In this document: positions 1-8,298 of the stretch, piece after piece
Numbering within the stretch: position 1 is the first letter of the stretch
Layout of the letters: the number at the start of each line of letters is the position of its first letter
DNA from: an uncultured Panacagrimonas sp.
GTDB lineage: Bacteria > Pseudomonadota > Gammaproteobacteria > Nevskiales > Nevskiaceae
Length of the DNA: 12,692 bases
Direction: 5' to 3'
Assembly (NCBI GenBank): GCA_946481265.1
Contig: CAMLNE010000088.1
Span: forward strand, 1 to 12,692
Notes under the pieces: model-generated
Told to the model about the DNA's origin: nothing
What the model saw: the letters and a program-made list of their open reading frames with translations, nothing else
Databases searched by the model: none
Translations under genes and position numbers: made by a program

Positions 1-294
1 CGCAATTCCGTGCCCGGCTTCGCCGATCGCGGCATCCCCGGACTCGCCGGCGTGCCGGCCATTCCGGCGCTGGCCGAGCGCGGGCTCGCCGGCCTGCGCC
101 GCTTTTTCGACGACCTCGAAATCAGCCTGGGACAGAGCGAATACGTTGCCGGAGATCGCTACACCATCGCCGACATCACCGGCCTGTGCGTGGTCGATTT
201 TGCCGGCTGGTCCAAGGTCGCGCCGACAGACTCGCACCCCAACGTGCAGCGGTGGTACCGTTCGGTCTCGTCCCGCCCCAGCGCCTCGGCGTGA
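1..294 (+). CDS. Glutathione S-transferase family protein, C-terminal part (5' end outside window)
   Basis: The frame is open from the first base and ends at TGA 292-294, so only the last 97 residues are present. They match the all-helical C-terminal domain of cytosolic glutathione S-transferases. The motif YVAGDRYTIADI is the conserved helix-6 N-capping box and hydrophobic staple, and the ending PNVQRWYRSVSSRPS is the usual family tail. The thioredoxin-like glutathione-binding domain lies upstream of the window. Family members conjugate glutathione to electrophiles or reduce peroxides in the cytoplasm; the substrate cannot be read from this part. A GTG at position 10 is in frame but is not the start, because the domain is incomplete there. 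The aldehyde dehydrogenase gene begins 26 bases downstream on the same strand, so the two are probably co-transcribed, which would fit a detoxification role (inference). Confidence 0.85.
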   Translation, partial: RNSVPGFADRGIPGLAGVPAIPALAERGLAGLRRFFDDLEISLGQSEYVAGDRYTIADITGLCVVDFAGWSKVAPTDSHPNVQRWYRSVSSRPSASA

Positions 295-320
295 CCCCGC
301 ATACATCAGGAGAAGGTCCC

Positions 321-1724
321 ATGCAGGAATTCAAGCTACTCATCGGCGGCAAGCTCGTCGACGGTGATTCGACGATGGACGTCATCAACCCGGCCACCGG
401 CAAGCTGCTCACGAAGTGCCCGCGCGCATCGGTCGACCAGGCCAACCAGGCCGTTGCCGCCGCCAACAAGGCCTTCCCGGCCTGGGCCGCGCTGAGCTAC
501 CCCGAGCGTGCTGCGGTGCTCTCCAAGTTCGCCGACGCCATCGAGGCGCGCTTCGAGGAGTTCACCACCCTGCTGACGCAGGAGCAGGGCAAGCCCACCG
601 CCGACGCGCAGTGGGAGATCGGCGGCACACTCGCCTTCATCCGCTACTTTGCCGGCCTGAAGGTCGAGCCGAAGGTGATCGAGGACAGCGAGATCCGTCG
701 CGTCGAGCAGCACCGCAAGCCGCTGGGCGTCGTCGCCGCGATCATTCCCTGGAACTTCCCGGTGCTGCTGCTGATCGGCAAGCTGTCGCCGGCGCTGCTG
801 TCCGGCAACACCCTGGTGGCCAAGCCCGCGCCGACCACCCCGCTGACGACGCTGCTGCTCGGCGAAGTGGCTTCCAAGATCTTCCCGGCCGGCGTGTTCA
901 ACATCATCACCGACGCCAACGACCTGGGCCACGTGCTGACCTCGCACCCGGACGTGCGCAAGGTGTCGTTCACCGGCTCCACCGCGACCGGCAAGAAGGT
1001 CATGGCCAGTGCGGCCGAAACGGTCAAGCGCGTCACGCTCGAGCTGGGCGGCAACGATGCCGCCATCGTGCTCGACGACGTCGATCCCAAGGAGGCCGCG
1101 GCCAAGATCTTCGGTGCCGCGTTCGCCAACAACGGCCAGGTCTGCGTCGCGATCAAGCGCCTTTACGTGCACGAGAAGATCTACGACGGCATGGTCGACG
1201 AGCTGGCCAAGCTCGCCAACTCGGCGGTTGTCGGTGACGGCCTCGAGAAGGGCACCACGCTTGGTCCCCTGCAGAACAAGATGCAGTTCGAGAAGGTCAA
1301 GGACCTGATCGCCGAGGCCAAGAAGAACGGCAAGGTGGTGACCGGCGGGCAGTCCGACGACGGCGGCGGCTACTTCATCCGCCCGACCATCGTGCGCGAC
1401 GTGACCGACGGCGATCGCATCGTCGACGAGGAGCAGTTCGGCCCCGTCCTGCCGATCATCAAGTACTCGGACACCGAGGATGCGCTCAAGCGGGCCAACG
1501 CCTCGCCGTTCGGCCTGGGTGGTTCGGTATGGGGCAAGGACACCAAGCGTGCTTCGGGCATCGCGGCTCGCCTGGAAAGCGGCACGGCCTGGGTCAACAA
1601 GCATCTCGACCTCGCACCGGGCATCCCCTTCGGCGGCGCCAAGCAGTCCGGCATGGGCGTGGAGTTCTCTGAAGAAGGTCTGTCCGAGTTCACCCAGAGC
1701 CAGGTCGTGAACGTCGCCAAGTAG
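321..1724 (+). CDS. NAD(P)-dependent aldehyde dehydrogenase family protein
   Basis: This 467-residue protein has the normal length for an aldehyde dehydrogenase, which oxidises aldehydes to carboxylic acids with NAD(P)+ in the cytoplasm. Every key site is visible: the oxyanion asparagine N145 in PWNFP, the cofactor-binding lysine K168 in AKPAP, the Rossmann-fold motif FTGS (217-220), the general base E241 in LELGG, the nucleophile C275 in NNGQVC, and EEQFGPVLP (370-378). The C-terminal PFGGAKQSGMG is also typical. The frame is open upstream to 186, but ATG 321 is chosen because an AGGAGAAGG ribosome site lies at 308-316 and upstream codons overlap the preceding gene. The substrate is uncertain. 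The short N-terminus and overall pattern recall the AldA/AldH-like branch rather than betaine or succinate-semialdehyde enzymes (recollection, not a search). It probably shares a transcript with the upstream GST gene and ends at a strong terminator. Confidence 0.95.
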   Translation: MQEFKLLIGGKLVDGDSTMDVINPATGKLLTKCPRASVDQANQAVAAANKAFPAWAALSYPERAAVLSKFADAIEARFEEFTTLLTQEQGKPTADAQWEIGGTLAFIRYFAGLKVEPKVIEDSEIRRVEQHRKPLGVVAAIIPWNFPVLLLIGKLSPALLSGNTLVAKPAPTTPLTTLLLGEVASKIFPAGVFNIITDANDLGHVLTSHPDVRKVSFTGSTATGKKVMASAAETVKRVTLELGGNDAAIVLDDVDPKEAAAKIFGAAFANNGQVCVAIKRLYVHEKIYDGMVDELAKLANSAVVGDGLEKGTTLGPLQNKMQFEKVKDLIAEAKKNGKVVTGGQSDDGGGYFIRPTIVRDVTDGDRIVDEEQFGPVLPIIKYSDTEDALKRANASPFGLGGSVWGKDTKRASGIAARLESGTAWVNKHLDLAPGIPFGGAKQSGMGVEFSEEGLSEFTQSQVVNVAK

Positions 1725-1740
1725 GCGTATCGCGGCAAAG

Positions 1741-1768
1741 AAAAAGGCGGCCTTCGGGCCGCCTTTTT
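1741..1768. terminator. Rho-independent terminator, bidirectional
   Basis: A perfect 12-bp inverted repeat AAAAAGGCGGCC / GGCCGCCTTTTT surrounds a TTCG tetraloop at 1753-1756. It begins 16 bases after the aldehyde dehydrogenase stop. The A-tract on one side and the T-tract on the other let it work in both directions, so it can also end transcripts of the minus-strand metallophosphohydrolase gene arriving from the right. Confidence 0.95.
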
Positions 1769-1845
1769 CATGCCTGCATCCGCCCGCTGTCCAGACTTCC
1801 GATCGGCCGGAGCCGGGCGATTCCACCCGGCCTGCGAGGGGCGCG

Positions 1846-2673
1846 CTACGCCACCTTCTTCGTCGGCGGACGCTTGAGCGGCGTGACCCTCGGCGATTCG
1901 TGCAGGTGATCGATCTGGACCCAGTTGATCACCTGGATGCGACCGTTGAAATCCTCGCCCAGGGCCGTGCAGCTCTCCACCCAGTCGCCGCTGTTGAGGT
2001 ATTGCACGCCACCGATGTCGCGGATCTCTGCCTGGTGGATATGGCCGCAGACCACGCCGTCGAGCCCGCGGCGGCGGCACTCGTGTGCCACGCTCTGCTC
2101 GAACTCCGAGACGATGTTGACCGCGTTCTTGACGCTCTTCTTGGCGAACGCCGACAGCGACCAGTAGCGCATGCCGAGCAGGCGACGCGCCTGGTTGAGC
2201 CAGTGGTTGGCCTGCATCGTGAGGTCGTAGGCGCTGTCACCGACCAGCGCGATCCAGCGGTGATACCGGGTGATCACGTCGAAGGCGTCGCCATGCGTGA
2301 CCAGCAGACGTCGTCCATCGGCCGTCGTGTGCACGTGCTCGTTGACGATCCGGATGTTGCCGATGGCCAGGCCGAAGCCCACGAACTTGCGCAGGAACTC
2401 GTCGTGGTTGCCGGTGACGTAGTAGACCTTCGCGCCGCGCTTGGACTTGGTCAGGATCTTGCGGACCACGTTCGTGTGTTCCTGCGGCCAGAACCAGGAA
2501 TTCCTGAGCTTCCAGCCGTCGACGATGTCGCCCACCAGGTACAGCGTCTCGCACTCGGCGTGCTTGAGGAAGTCCACGAGATGCTCGGCCTTGCAGCCCG
2601 GCGTGCCGAGATGCACGTCGGAAATCCACAGCGTGCGGTACTTCTGGCGCCGGGTCTGGCTGTTCCTGGCCAT
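1846..2673 (-). CDS. LpxH-like metallophosphoesterase (putative UDP-2,3-diacylglucosamine diphosphatase)
   Basis: This 275-residue calcineurin-like phosphoesterase has the complete two-metal site: D19 and H21 in SDVHLG, D49 in GDIVDG, N89-H90 in GNHDE, H127 in THGD, and H211 and H213 in GHIH. The flanking motifs (WFWPQEH, YWSLSAF, SGDWVESCTAL) place it in the LpxH-like family usually annotated as UDP-2,3-diacylglucosamine diphosphatase. That enzyme cleaves UDP-diacylglucosamine to lipid X and UMP at the inner membrane in lipid A synthesis. The family is somewhat longer than classical LpxH (about 240 residues) and often coexists with a true LpxH, so its real substrate may differ. There is no signal peptide or membrane segment. 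The basic tail (residues 261-273) could help membrane association (inference). It is transcribed away from the lipid kinase gene; only a weak AAAGG lies upstream of the ATG. Confidence 0.85.
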   Translation of the reverse strand: MARNSQTRRQKYRTLWISDVHLGTPGCKAEHLVDFLKHAECETLYLVGDIVDGWKLRNSWFWPQEHTNVVRKILTKSKRGAKVYYVTGNHDEFLRKFVGFGLAIGNIRIVNEHVHTTADGRRLLVTHGDAFDVITRYHRWIALVGDSAYDLTMQANHWLNQARRLLGMRYWSLSAFAKKSVKNAVNIVSEFEQSVAHECRRRGLDGVVCGHIHQAEIRDIGGVQYLNSGDWVESCTALGEDFNGRIQVINWVQIDHLHESPRVTPLKRPPTKKVA

Positions 2674-2785
2674 GGTCAGGCCTTTGTCGGTCGGTTCATT
2701 CGCGGGAGCATGGGCAGCCGGCTTGTCCCGCGCGTGAACCTTTCGTTAAGCGCAGATGACGGTAGCCTCCCCTTATCCTGTTTCG

Positions 2786-3763
2786 ATGAATGATCCTTCG
2801 GTCTGCGCTTCGGTCACCCCGCCGGCACCGGGCGCCGATGCCCCGCTGTTCGTGGTTCTCAATGTCGCCTCCGGCCGCCACGACGCGGGGGATACGCAGC
2901 AGACGCTCGCCGGGCTGTTCGATGCGGCAGGGCGGCGACACCGCTTCCTGCTGATCAAGCATGCCGGCGACCTGCAGGGCAGGGCGAAGGAGGCGGTGCG
3001 ACTCGCCTGCGAGCAGGGCGGCATCGTGGTCGCCGCAGGTGGCGACGGGACGATCAACGCTGTCGCCCAGCACGTGCTCGGCCATCCCTGCGCCTTCGGC
3101 GTGCTGCCACAGGGAACGTTCAACTACTTTGGCCGCGCGCACGGCATCTCCCAGGAGATCGAGGTCGCGGCCGCGACATTGCTGCGCGCACAGCCCAGGC
3201 CCGTGCAGGTGGGCCTGATCAATGATCGCGTGTTCCTGGTCAACGCCAGCCTCGGCCTGTACACGCAACTTCTGGAGGACCGCGAAGTGGCGAAGGCGCA
3301 GCTCGGCCGCAGCCGCCTGGTCGCGATGGGCGCCGGCCTGCTTACGCTGGTGCGCGAGCGCCGGCAGCTTCGCCTGACGTTGGAGATGGGCGGCGCGACA
3401 CGCGATATCCGCACGCCAAGCTTGTTCGTCGGCAACAACCGCCTGCAGCTGGAGCGGCTCGGCTTGCCCGAGGCCGAGGCGCTCGAACAAGGCCAGCTCG
3501 CCGCGATCGTGGTCCGACCCATCGGCTCCCTGGCGATGCTTGGCCTTGCGCTGCGTGGTGCGCTGGGCCGGCTTGGCGAGGCAGAGAACGTGGTGAGCTT
3601 CCCGACCCACCGCCTGACCGTGCATCCGCACCGGCGCCACCTGATCAAGGTCGCGACCGACGGCGAGGTGACGCACATGCGCGCGCCGCTGGTGTTCCGG
3701 GTCGCGCCGCAGCCGCTGCTGCTGATGGCGCCGCGCGAGGACGACCGGGTGGAGATGAAATGA
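2786..3763 (+). CDS. Diacylglycerol/sphingosine kinase-family lipid kinase
   Basis: The protein carries the DAGK catalytic domain seen in DgkB, YegS and BmrU. The order is a short N-terminal strand (FVVLNVASG), the nucleotide-binding GGDGT (residues 85-89 from this start), the glycine-rich GVLPQGTFNYF (105-115), and the conserved IKVATDGE (287-294) in the second domain. It should use ATP to phosphorylate a lipid alcohol such as diacylglycerol at the inner membrane; the lipid cannot be identified from sequence. An earlier in-frame ATG at 2756 would give 335 residues. I prefer 2786 because five of the ten intervening codons end in A or T, unlike the rest of the gene. Neither start has a clear ribosome site. 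TATCCT at 2774-2779 could be a -10 box for a nearly leaderless transcript. The stop overlaps the next start by 4 bases (ATGA), a sign of translational coupling. Confidence 0.85.
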   Translation: MNDPSVCASVTPPAPGADAPLFVVLNVASGRHDAGDTQQTLAGLFDAAGRRHRFLLIKHAGDLQGRAKEAVRLACEQGGIVVAAGGDGTINAVAQHVLGHPCAFGVLPQGTFNYFGRAHGISQEIEVAAATLLRAQPRPVQVGLINDRVFLVNASLGLYTQLLEDREVAKAQLGRSRLVAMGAGLLTLVRERRQLRLTLEMGGATRDIRTPSLFVGNNRLQLERLGLPEAEALEQGQLAAIVVRPIGSLAMLGLALRGALGRLGEAENVVSFPTHRLTVHPHRRHLIKVATDGEVTHMRAPLVFRVAPQPLLLMAPREDDRVEMK

Positions 3764-4581
3764 GCGTGCTGCTGCAGGTGTCGGATCCGCACTTTGGAAC
3801 GGAGCAGCCCATGGTCGTCGAGGCGCTTGCCGCGTTCTCGGCGGAGCAGAAGCCCGACGTGCTGGTGGTTTCGGGCGACATCACGCAGCGTGCGCGCCCC
3901 CGGCAGTTCGCCGCCGCCCGGCGGTTCCTGGACCGGCTCGACATCGCGCAGACCCTGGTCACGCCGGGCAATCACGACATCCCGCTGGTCGATCTGTTCA
4001 CACGCGCGTTCCGGCCCTACGCGCGTCATCGGCGCGCGTTCGGCGACGAACTCGAGCCGCTGCTCGATGCGCCCGGCCTGCTGGTCATCTGCGTGAACAC
4101 GACGCGCCGATGGCGGCACATCGATGGACAGGTTTCCCGCGCGCAGATCGAGCGGGTCGGCACGCGCCTGCGCGCGGCGGCCCCCGATCAGCTGCGCGTG
4201 GTCGTCACCCACCAACCCGTCGATGTGCCGCACCGGCGCGACGAGCACGACCTGCTGCACGGACACGCGCGCGCCGCGCGGGCGTGGACCGAGGCCGGTG
4301 CCGACGTCTTCATGGGAGGTCACATCCATCTGCCGTACGTGCGGTCGCTGGGCGTCCGGTATCCCGATCTGCGCCGTCGCGCCTGGTGCGTGCAGGCGGG
4401 CACCGCCACGTCGTGGCGCCTGCGCCCGGATGCCCCCAATTCGGTGAACGTGCTGCGCTACGCGCGCCCCGGACGGCCGCTGGAATGCGTTGCCGAGCGC
4501 TGGGACTTCATCGCGGGCCGGGCCCGCTTCGAGCTGGCGGAGGTCTGGAATCTGGACCTGCAGCGCGAGGAGCCGGCGTGA
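3760..4581 (+). CDS. Metallophosphoesterase, class III cyclic-nucleotide phosphodiesterase-like (CpdA-like)
   Basis: This 273-residue calcineurin-like phosphoesterase has an intact dinuclear metal site: D9 and H11 in SDPHFG, D40 in SGDIT, N71-H72 in GNHDI, H151 in VTHQP, and H188 and H190 in GGHIH. The order and the early SDPHFG resemble CpdA/YfcE-type enzymes rather than LpxH, so it could hydrolyse a cyclic nucleotide, a phosphodiester head group or another phosphate ester. No signal peptide or membrane helix is seen, so it is probably cytoplasmic. ATG 3760 is preceded by GGAG at 3751-3754 and overlaps the lipid kinase stop by 4 bases, so the two proteins are likely made together. This context argues for a lipid-phosphate or head-group substrate as much as for cAMP (inference). 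It is unrelated in fine detail to the metallophosphohydrolase encoded at 1846-2673. Confidence 0.85.
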   Translation: MSVLLQVSDPHFGTEQPMVVEALAAFSAEQKPDVLVVSGDITQRARPRQFAAARRFLDRLDIAQTLVTPGNHDIPLVDLFTRAFRPYARHRRAFGDELEPLLDAPGLLVICVNTTRRWRHIDGQVSRAQIERVGTRLRAAAPDQLRVVVTHQPVDVPHRRDEHDLLHGHARAARAWTEAGADVFMGGHIHLPYVRSLGVRYPDLRRRAWCVQAGTATSWRLRPDAPNSVNVLRYARPGRPLECVAERWDFIAGRARFELAEVWNLDLQREEPA

Positions 4582-4632
4582 GACCGCCGTGCCGCTGTTG
4601 AAGCCGCTGCAGGGACTGCGCAGGATCCGCCG

Positions 4633-5502
4633 ATGCCATCACTCTCCCACCTGATCGCGCACCATCCGCTGGAGGTCTTCTTCGTCCTGGGCACGCTGGC
4701 CGTCGTCCTGGCCATGTCGATCTGGCTGCTCGTCCGCCGCATCCGCGAACCCTTCTGGCGCCTGCTGCAGGCGCTATGGCAAAAGGGATCTGCGCGCGGC
4801 GGCCCCATGGCGCGACTCCGCATGCCCGCCGCGTGGCAGGGCGGACCGCTGCTGCTGGACCTTGCGCTCGGCTTCGCCGTGGTGCTGACGGCCGTCGCGC
4901 TGTTCTTCGAGATGGCGGATGAGATCGGGCTCGACGAGGGCCTGGGCCGTTTCGACAACGAGCTCGCCACGGCGCTTGCCAGTTCCGTATCGCACCGCAC
5001 GCTGGTGTTCTTCGCCGCCGTGACCCGGCTCGGCGATGCGTCCGTGCAGTGGGCGATCGGCATCGGGGTCGCGCTGCTACTGCTGCTTCGCCGTCGTCAC
5101 TGGCTCACGGCAAGCTGGGTCGCGGCCGTCGCCGGGAACGGCATCCTGACCCACGTGCTCAAGGCCTTGTTCGAGCGCACGCGCCCGCTCCACGAGCATG
5201 GCCTGGCGCTGGCACACGGCTGGAGCTTCCCGAGCGGGCACGCCTCCGGGGCCGTGGTGATCTACGGCATGCTGGCCTTCCTGTGGATGCGCGCGGCGTC
5301 TCCCGCCTGGCACCTGCCGATCGCACTGTCGGCGATCGTGATCGCGCTACTCGTGGGCTACAGCCGCATCGTGCTGCAGGTGCACTACCTCAGCGACGTA
5401 CTGGCCGGGCTCGTCTCGGGCGGCGCCTGGCTGCTGGTCTGCGTCACGGCGGCGCAGGTGGTGCGTGTGCACCACGAGCACCGCCGCGCGCAGCTCGCGT
5501 GA
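4633..5502 (+). CDS. PAP2-family membrane phosphatase
   Basis: This 289-residue integral membrane protein carries the complete three-part type 2 phosphatidic acid phosphatase signature: K177 to R184-P185 (KALFERTRP), PSGH at 200-203, and S244-R245 through H251 to D255 (SRIVLQVHYLSD). The histidines and arginines of this site form and hydrolyse a phospho-enzyme, normally at the periplasmic face. An N-terminal helix (about 13-34) precedes a basic loop, and about five or six further hydrophobic segments start near residue 74. Family members dephosphorylate phosphatidic acid, phosphatidylglycerophosphate, undecaprenyl diphosphate or lipid A; the exact substrate is open. AGGA at 4622-4625 sits 7 bases before the ATG. 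The gene follows the metallophosphoesterase by 51 bases and is probably in its operon. Its stop codon directly abuts the clpB stop on the other strand, with no terminator visible. Confidence 0.9.
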   Translation: MPSLSHLIAHHPLEVFFVLGTLAVVLAMSIWLLVRRIREPFWRLLQALWQKGSARGGPMARLRMPAAWQGGPLLLDLALGFAVVLTAVALFFEMADEIGLDEGLGRFDNELATALASSVSHRTLVFFAAVTRLGDASVQWAIGIGVALLLLLRRRHWLTASWVAAVAGNGILTHVLKALFERTRPLHEHGLALAHGWSFPSGHASGAVVIYGMLAFLWMRAASPAWHLPIALSAIVIALLVGYSRIVLQVHYLSDVLAGLVSGGAWLLVCVTAAQVVRVHHEHRRAQLA

Positions 5503-8115
5503 TCAGCTGCGCTCGAATTCGAGCGCGCCTTCCCTGGCCTGCACGACGACGCGATCCCCCGCCGCGAATTGACCATCGAGCACCGAGCGGGCCAGCGGGT
5601 TTTCCACCAGTGCCTGGATCGCGCGCTTGAGCGGCCGCGCGCCGTACACGGGGTCATAACCGGCCTGCGCGAGCAGGTCGAGCGCCTCGTCGCTGAATTC
5701 CAGCGTGATGCTGCGTTCGGCGAGCCGATCCACCACGCGCTCGGCCTGCACGCGCGCGATGCTGCGGATCTGCGCTGAACCCAGCGGACTGAACACCACG
5801 GACTCGTCGATGCGATTGATGAACTCGGGCCGGAAGTGCGTGCCGACCACGCCCATCACCGCTTCCTTGATCGCGTCGTACTCCACGCGCGCCGCCTTGT
5901 CCTTGCCGAGCATGTCCTGGATCAGCTGCGAACCGAGATTCGAGGTCATGACGATCACGGCGTTGCGGAAATCCACGGTGCGGCCCTGGCCGTCGGTGAG
6001 GCGGCCATCGTCGAGCACCTGCAGCAGCACGTTGAAGACTTCCGGGTGCGCCTTCTCCACTTCGTCGAGCAGCACGACGGAATAGGGACGACGGCGCACC
6101 GATTCGGTGAGCTGGCCGCCCTCCTCGTAGCCGACGTAGCCCGGCGGCGCGCCGATCAGGCGGGCCACGCTGTGGCGCTCGCCGTACTCGGACATGTCGA
6201 TGCGAACCATGGCCTCGTCGGTATCGAACAGGAAGGCGGCGAGCGCCTTGCACAGCTCGGTCTTGCCCACGCCAGTGGGGCCCAGGAACAGGAAGGAGCC
6301 GATCGGACGATTGGGGTCGGACAGGCCGGCGCGCGAGCGGCGGATGGCGTTGGACACCGCGGATACGGCCTCGTCCTGGCCGACCACGCGCTGGTGCAGC
6401 GCCTCTTCCATGCGCAGCAGCTTCTCGCGCTCGCCCTCCATGAGCTTGGCGACCGGGATGCCGGTCCAGCGCGCGACGATCTCGGCGATCTCCTCCTCGG
6501 TGACGCTCGTGCGCAGCAGCTTCTGCTGGCCCGGAGGAAGCTCCGCCTTCGGTGCATCGGTCGGCGCGGCGGCGAGCTGTCGCTCGAGCTCCGGAATCTT
6601 GCCGTACTGCAGTTCGGCCATGCGCGACAGGTCGCCCGCGCGGCGCGCGGCCTCCAGGTCGGCGCGTGCGCGCTCCAGTTCTTCCTTGACCGTGGCACTG
6701 CCGGCGACGCTGGCCTTCTCCGCCTTCCAGCGCTCTTCCAGATCGCTGTACTCGCGTTCCAGTTTTGCGATGTTCGCCTCAAGCTCCGCGAGCGAACGCT
6801 TCGCGCCCTCGTCGTCCTCCTTCTTCAGCGCCTCGCGCTCGATCTTGAACTGGATCAGGCGGCGTTCGAGACGGTCGAGCGCCTCGGGCTTGGAGTCGTT
6901 CTCGATGCGGATGCGCGCGGCCGCCTCGTCGATGAGGTCGATCGCCTTGTCCGGCAGGTTGCGGTCGGTGATGTAGCGGTGGCTGAGCTTGGCTGCGGCG
7001 ATCAACGCGCCGTCGGTGATGTCGACGCCGCCGTGATGGACCTCGTAGCGCTCCTTGAGGCCGCGCAGGATGGCGATGGTGTCCTCCACGCTGGGCTCGC
7101 CGACGAACACCTTCTGGAAACGGCGCTCGAGCGCGGCGTCCTTCTCGATGTACTTGCGGTACTCGTCCAGCGTGGTCGCGCCGATGCAGTGCAGCTCGCC
7201 GCGCGCCAACGCCGGCTTGAGCATGTTGCCCGCATCCATGGCGCCCTCGGCCTTGCCGGCGCCGACCAGGGTATGGATCTCGTCGATGAACAGGATCACC
7301 TGTCCCTCGTTCTTGGCCAGATCGTTGAGCACGCCCTTGAGGCGCTCCTCGAATTCGCCGCGGTACTTGGCGCCGGCGATCAGCGAGCCGAGGTCGAGCG
7401 TGAGCAGGCGCTTGTTCTTGAGCGACTCGGGCACCTCGCCGTTGACGATGCGCTGGGCCAGTCCCTCGGCGATCGCGGTCTTGCCCACGCCGGGCTCGCC
7501 GATCAGGGCAGGGTTGTTCTTGGTGCGGCGCGACAGCACCTGGATGACGCGACGGATCTCCTCGTCACGGCCGATCACGGGATCGAGCTTGCTCTTGCGC
7601 GCGCGCTCGGTGAGATCGATGGTGTACTTCTCCAGCGCCTGGCGCTGGTCCTCGGCGCCGGCCGAGTCCATCTTCTGCCCGCCGCGGACGCGGTCGATGG
7701 CCTGTTCGAGCATCTGCTTGCGCGCACCGGCGGCACGCAGCGCCTCGCCGGCCGGGCCCTGGTCATCGGCCGCGGCCAGGGCGAACAGCTCGGAGGAGAT
7801 GAACTGGTCGCCGCGCTGCTGGGCGAGCTTGTCGGTCAGGTTGAGCAGGCGGTTGAGATCCGCCGACACCTGGATGTCGCCGGTGGTCTTGCCCAGGCGC
7901 GGCAGCCGGTCCAGCGCCTGGTTCAACCGCGAGCGCAGCAGGTCGGCGTTGATGCCGGCGGCCTGGAACAGGGGGGCGAGAGTGCCGCCATCCTGGCTGA
8001 GCAGGGCGGACAGCACGTGCACCGGCTCGAGGTTTGCATGGTCACGTCCCAGGGCCAGGCTCTGCGCGTTCGCGAGGGCCTCCTGGAAGCGGCTGGTGAA
8101 CTTGTCGGCACGCAT
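5503..8115 (-). CDS. clpB: ATP-dependent chaperone ClpB
   Basis: This is an 870-residue Hsp100 disaggregase, close to the usual 855-865. It threads aggregated proteins through its hexameric pore in the cytoplasm together with DnaK/DnaJ/GrpE. Domains in order are: Clp N-domain (about 1-145); first AAA+ with Walker A GEPGVGKT (206-213), pore loop KYRG (250-253) and Walker B ILFIDE (274-279); coiled-coil M domain (about 405-530); second AAA+ with Walker A GPTGVGKT (612-619), pore loop GYVG (659-662), Walker B VVLLDE (680-685) and sensor-2 GAR (825-827). No ClpP-binding loop is evident. The frame stays open far upstream, to 9309, but [14 protein letters not shown] is the family's normal N-terminus. 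AGGAG at 8122-8126 lies 6 bases before that ATG and a heat-shock promoter lies just upstream. An in-frame ATG at codon 149 matches the internal start of E. coli clpB. Confidence 0.98.
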   Translation of the reverse strand: MRADKFTSRFQEALANAQSLALGRDHANLEPVHVLSALLSQDGGTLAPLFQAAGINADLLRSRLNQALDRLPRLGKTTGDIQVSADLNRLLNLTDKLAQQRGDQFISSELFALAAADDQGPAGEALRAAGARKQMLEQAIDRVRGGQKMDSAGAEDQRQALEKYTIDLTERARKSKLDPVIGRDEEIRRVIQVLSRRTKNNPALIGEPGVGKTAIAEGLAQRIVNGEVPESLKNKRLLTLDLGSLIAGAKYRGEFEERLKGVLNDLAKNEGQVILFIDEIHTLVGAGKAEGAMDAGNMLKPALARGELHCIGATTLDEYRKYIEKDAALERRFQKVFVGEPSVEDTIAILRGLKERYEVHHGGVDITDGALIAAAKLSHRYITDRNLPDKAIDLIDEAAARIRIENDSKPEALDRLERRLIQFKIEREALKKEDDEGAKRSLAELEANIAKLEREYSDLEERWKAEKASVAGSATVKEELERARADLEAARRAGDLSRMAELQYGKIPELERQLAAAPTDAPKAELPPGQQKLLRTSVTEEEIAEIVARWTGIPVAKLMEGEREKLLRMEEALHQRVVGQDEAVSAVSNAIRRSRAGLSDPNRPIGSFLFLGPTGVGKTELCKALAAFLFDTDEAMVRIDMSEYGERHSVARLIGAPPGYVGYEEGGQLTESVRRRPYSVVLLDEVEKAHPEVFNVLLQVLDDGRLTDGQGRTVDFRNAVIVMTSNLGSQLIQDMLGKDKAARVEYDAIKEAVMGVVGTHFRPEFINRIDESVVFSPLGSAQIRSIARVQAERVVDRLAERSITLEFSDEALDLLAQAGYDPVYGARPLKRAIQALVENPLARSVLDGQFAAGDRVVVQAREGALEFERS

Positions 8116-8141
8116 TGGGAACTCCTGAATGGCTGCGGAAA

Positions 8142-8169
8142 ACATAGGCGCGACATCGTGCAATTCAAG
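8142..8169 (-). promoter_or_regulatory. Candidate sigma-32 heat-shock promoter of clpB
   Basis: Read on the minus strand, CTTGAAT (8169-8163) is followed after 13 bases by GCCTATGT (8149-8142). The known RpoH consensus is CTTGAAA, a spacer of about 13-14, then CCCCATNT, so the -35 matches 6 of 7 and the -10 is a good partial match. Transcription would begin near 8135, giving a leader of about 20 bases with AGGAG before the clpB ATG. Position and the known heat-shock control of clpB support the call. Confidence 0.75.
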
Positions 8170-8207
8170 ATGGTCCCATGCGAAAACCATGCGCAAGAGA
8201 GGGGTTG

Positions 8208-8228
8208 CCGGGCGTCGGCCGCGCCCGG
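8208..8228. repeat. Short inverted repeat in the clpB-epsE divergent region
   Basis: CCGGGCG (8208-8214) and CGCCCGG (8222-8228) form a perfect 7-bp inverted repeat around a 7-base spacer. It lies between the clpB promoter and the start of the polysaccharide export gene, so it could be an operator or a leader hairpin. In DNA this GC-rich it may also be chance. I found no convincing sigma-70 -35/-10 pair for the export operon; TATTCT at 8251-8256 is the best -10-like hexamer. Confidence 0.3.
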
Positions 8229-8298
8229 TCGGGGCGGATATGGACTCTGATATTCTCGAAGCGACGCCACCAAACAAGTGATCTGGAGCATGTTTTCG

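Noticed and set aside
336..1826. 496-codon minus-strand frame opposite the aldehyde dehydrogenase
   Set aside because: Antisense shadow; the plus-strand gene carries all catalytic residues and the minus frame would run through the terminator hairpin.
1812..1831. GCCGGG/CCCGGC inverted repeat downstream of the LpxH-like gene
   Set aside because: A 6-bp GC-only stem with an 8-base loop and no T-run is not a convincing terminator, and the strong bidirectional terminator at 1741-1768 already serves this gene.
2696..4329. Minus-strand frames of 326 and 401 codons opposite the lipid kinase and second metallophosphoesterase genes
   Set aside because: Both oppose genes with intact catalytic motifs and have compositionally biased products with no domain signature.
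5836..8250. 804-codon open frame on the plus strand opposite clpB
   Set aside because: It lies wholly against clpB, whose motifs are all intact, and runs through the clpB promoter. The product is low-complexity and matches no family I know.
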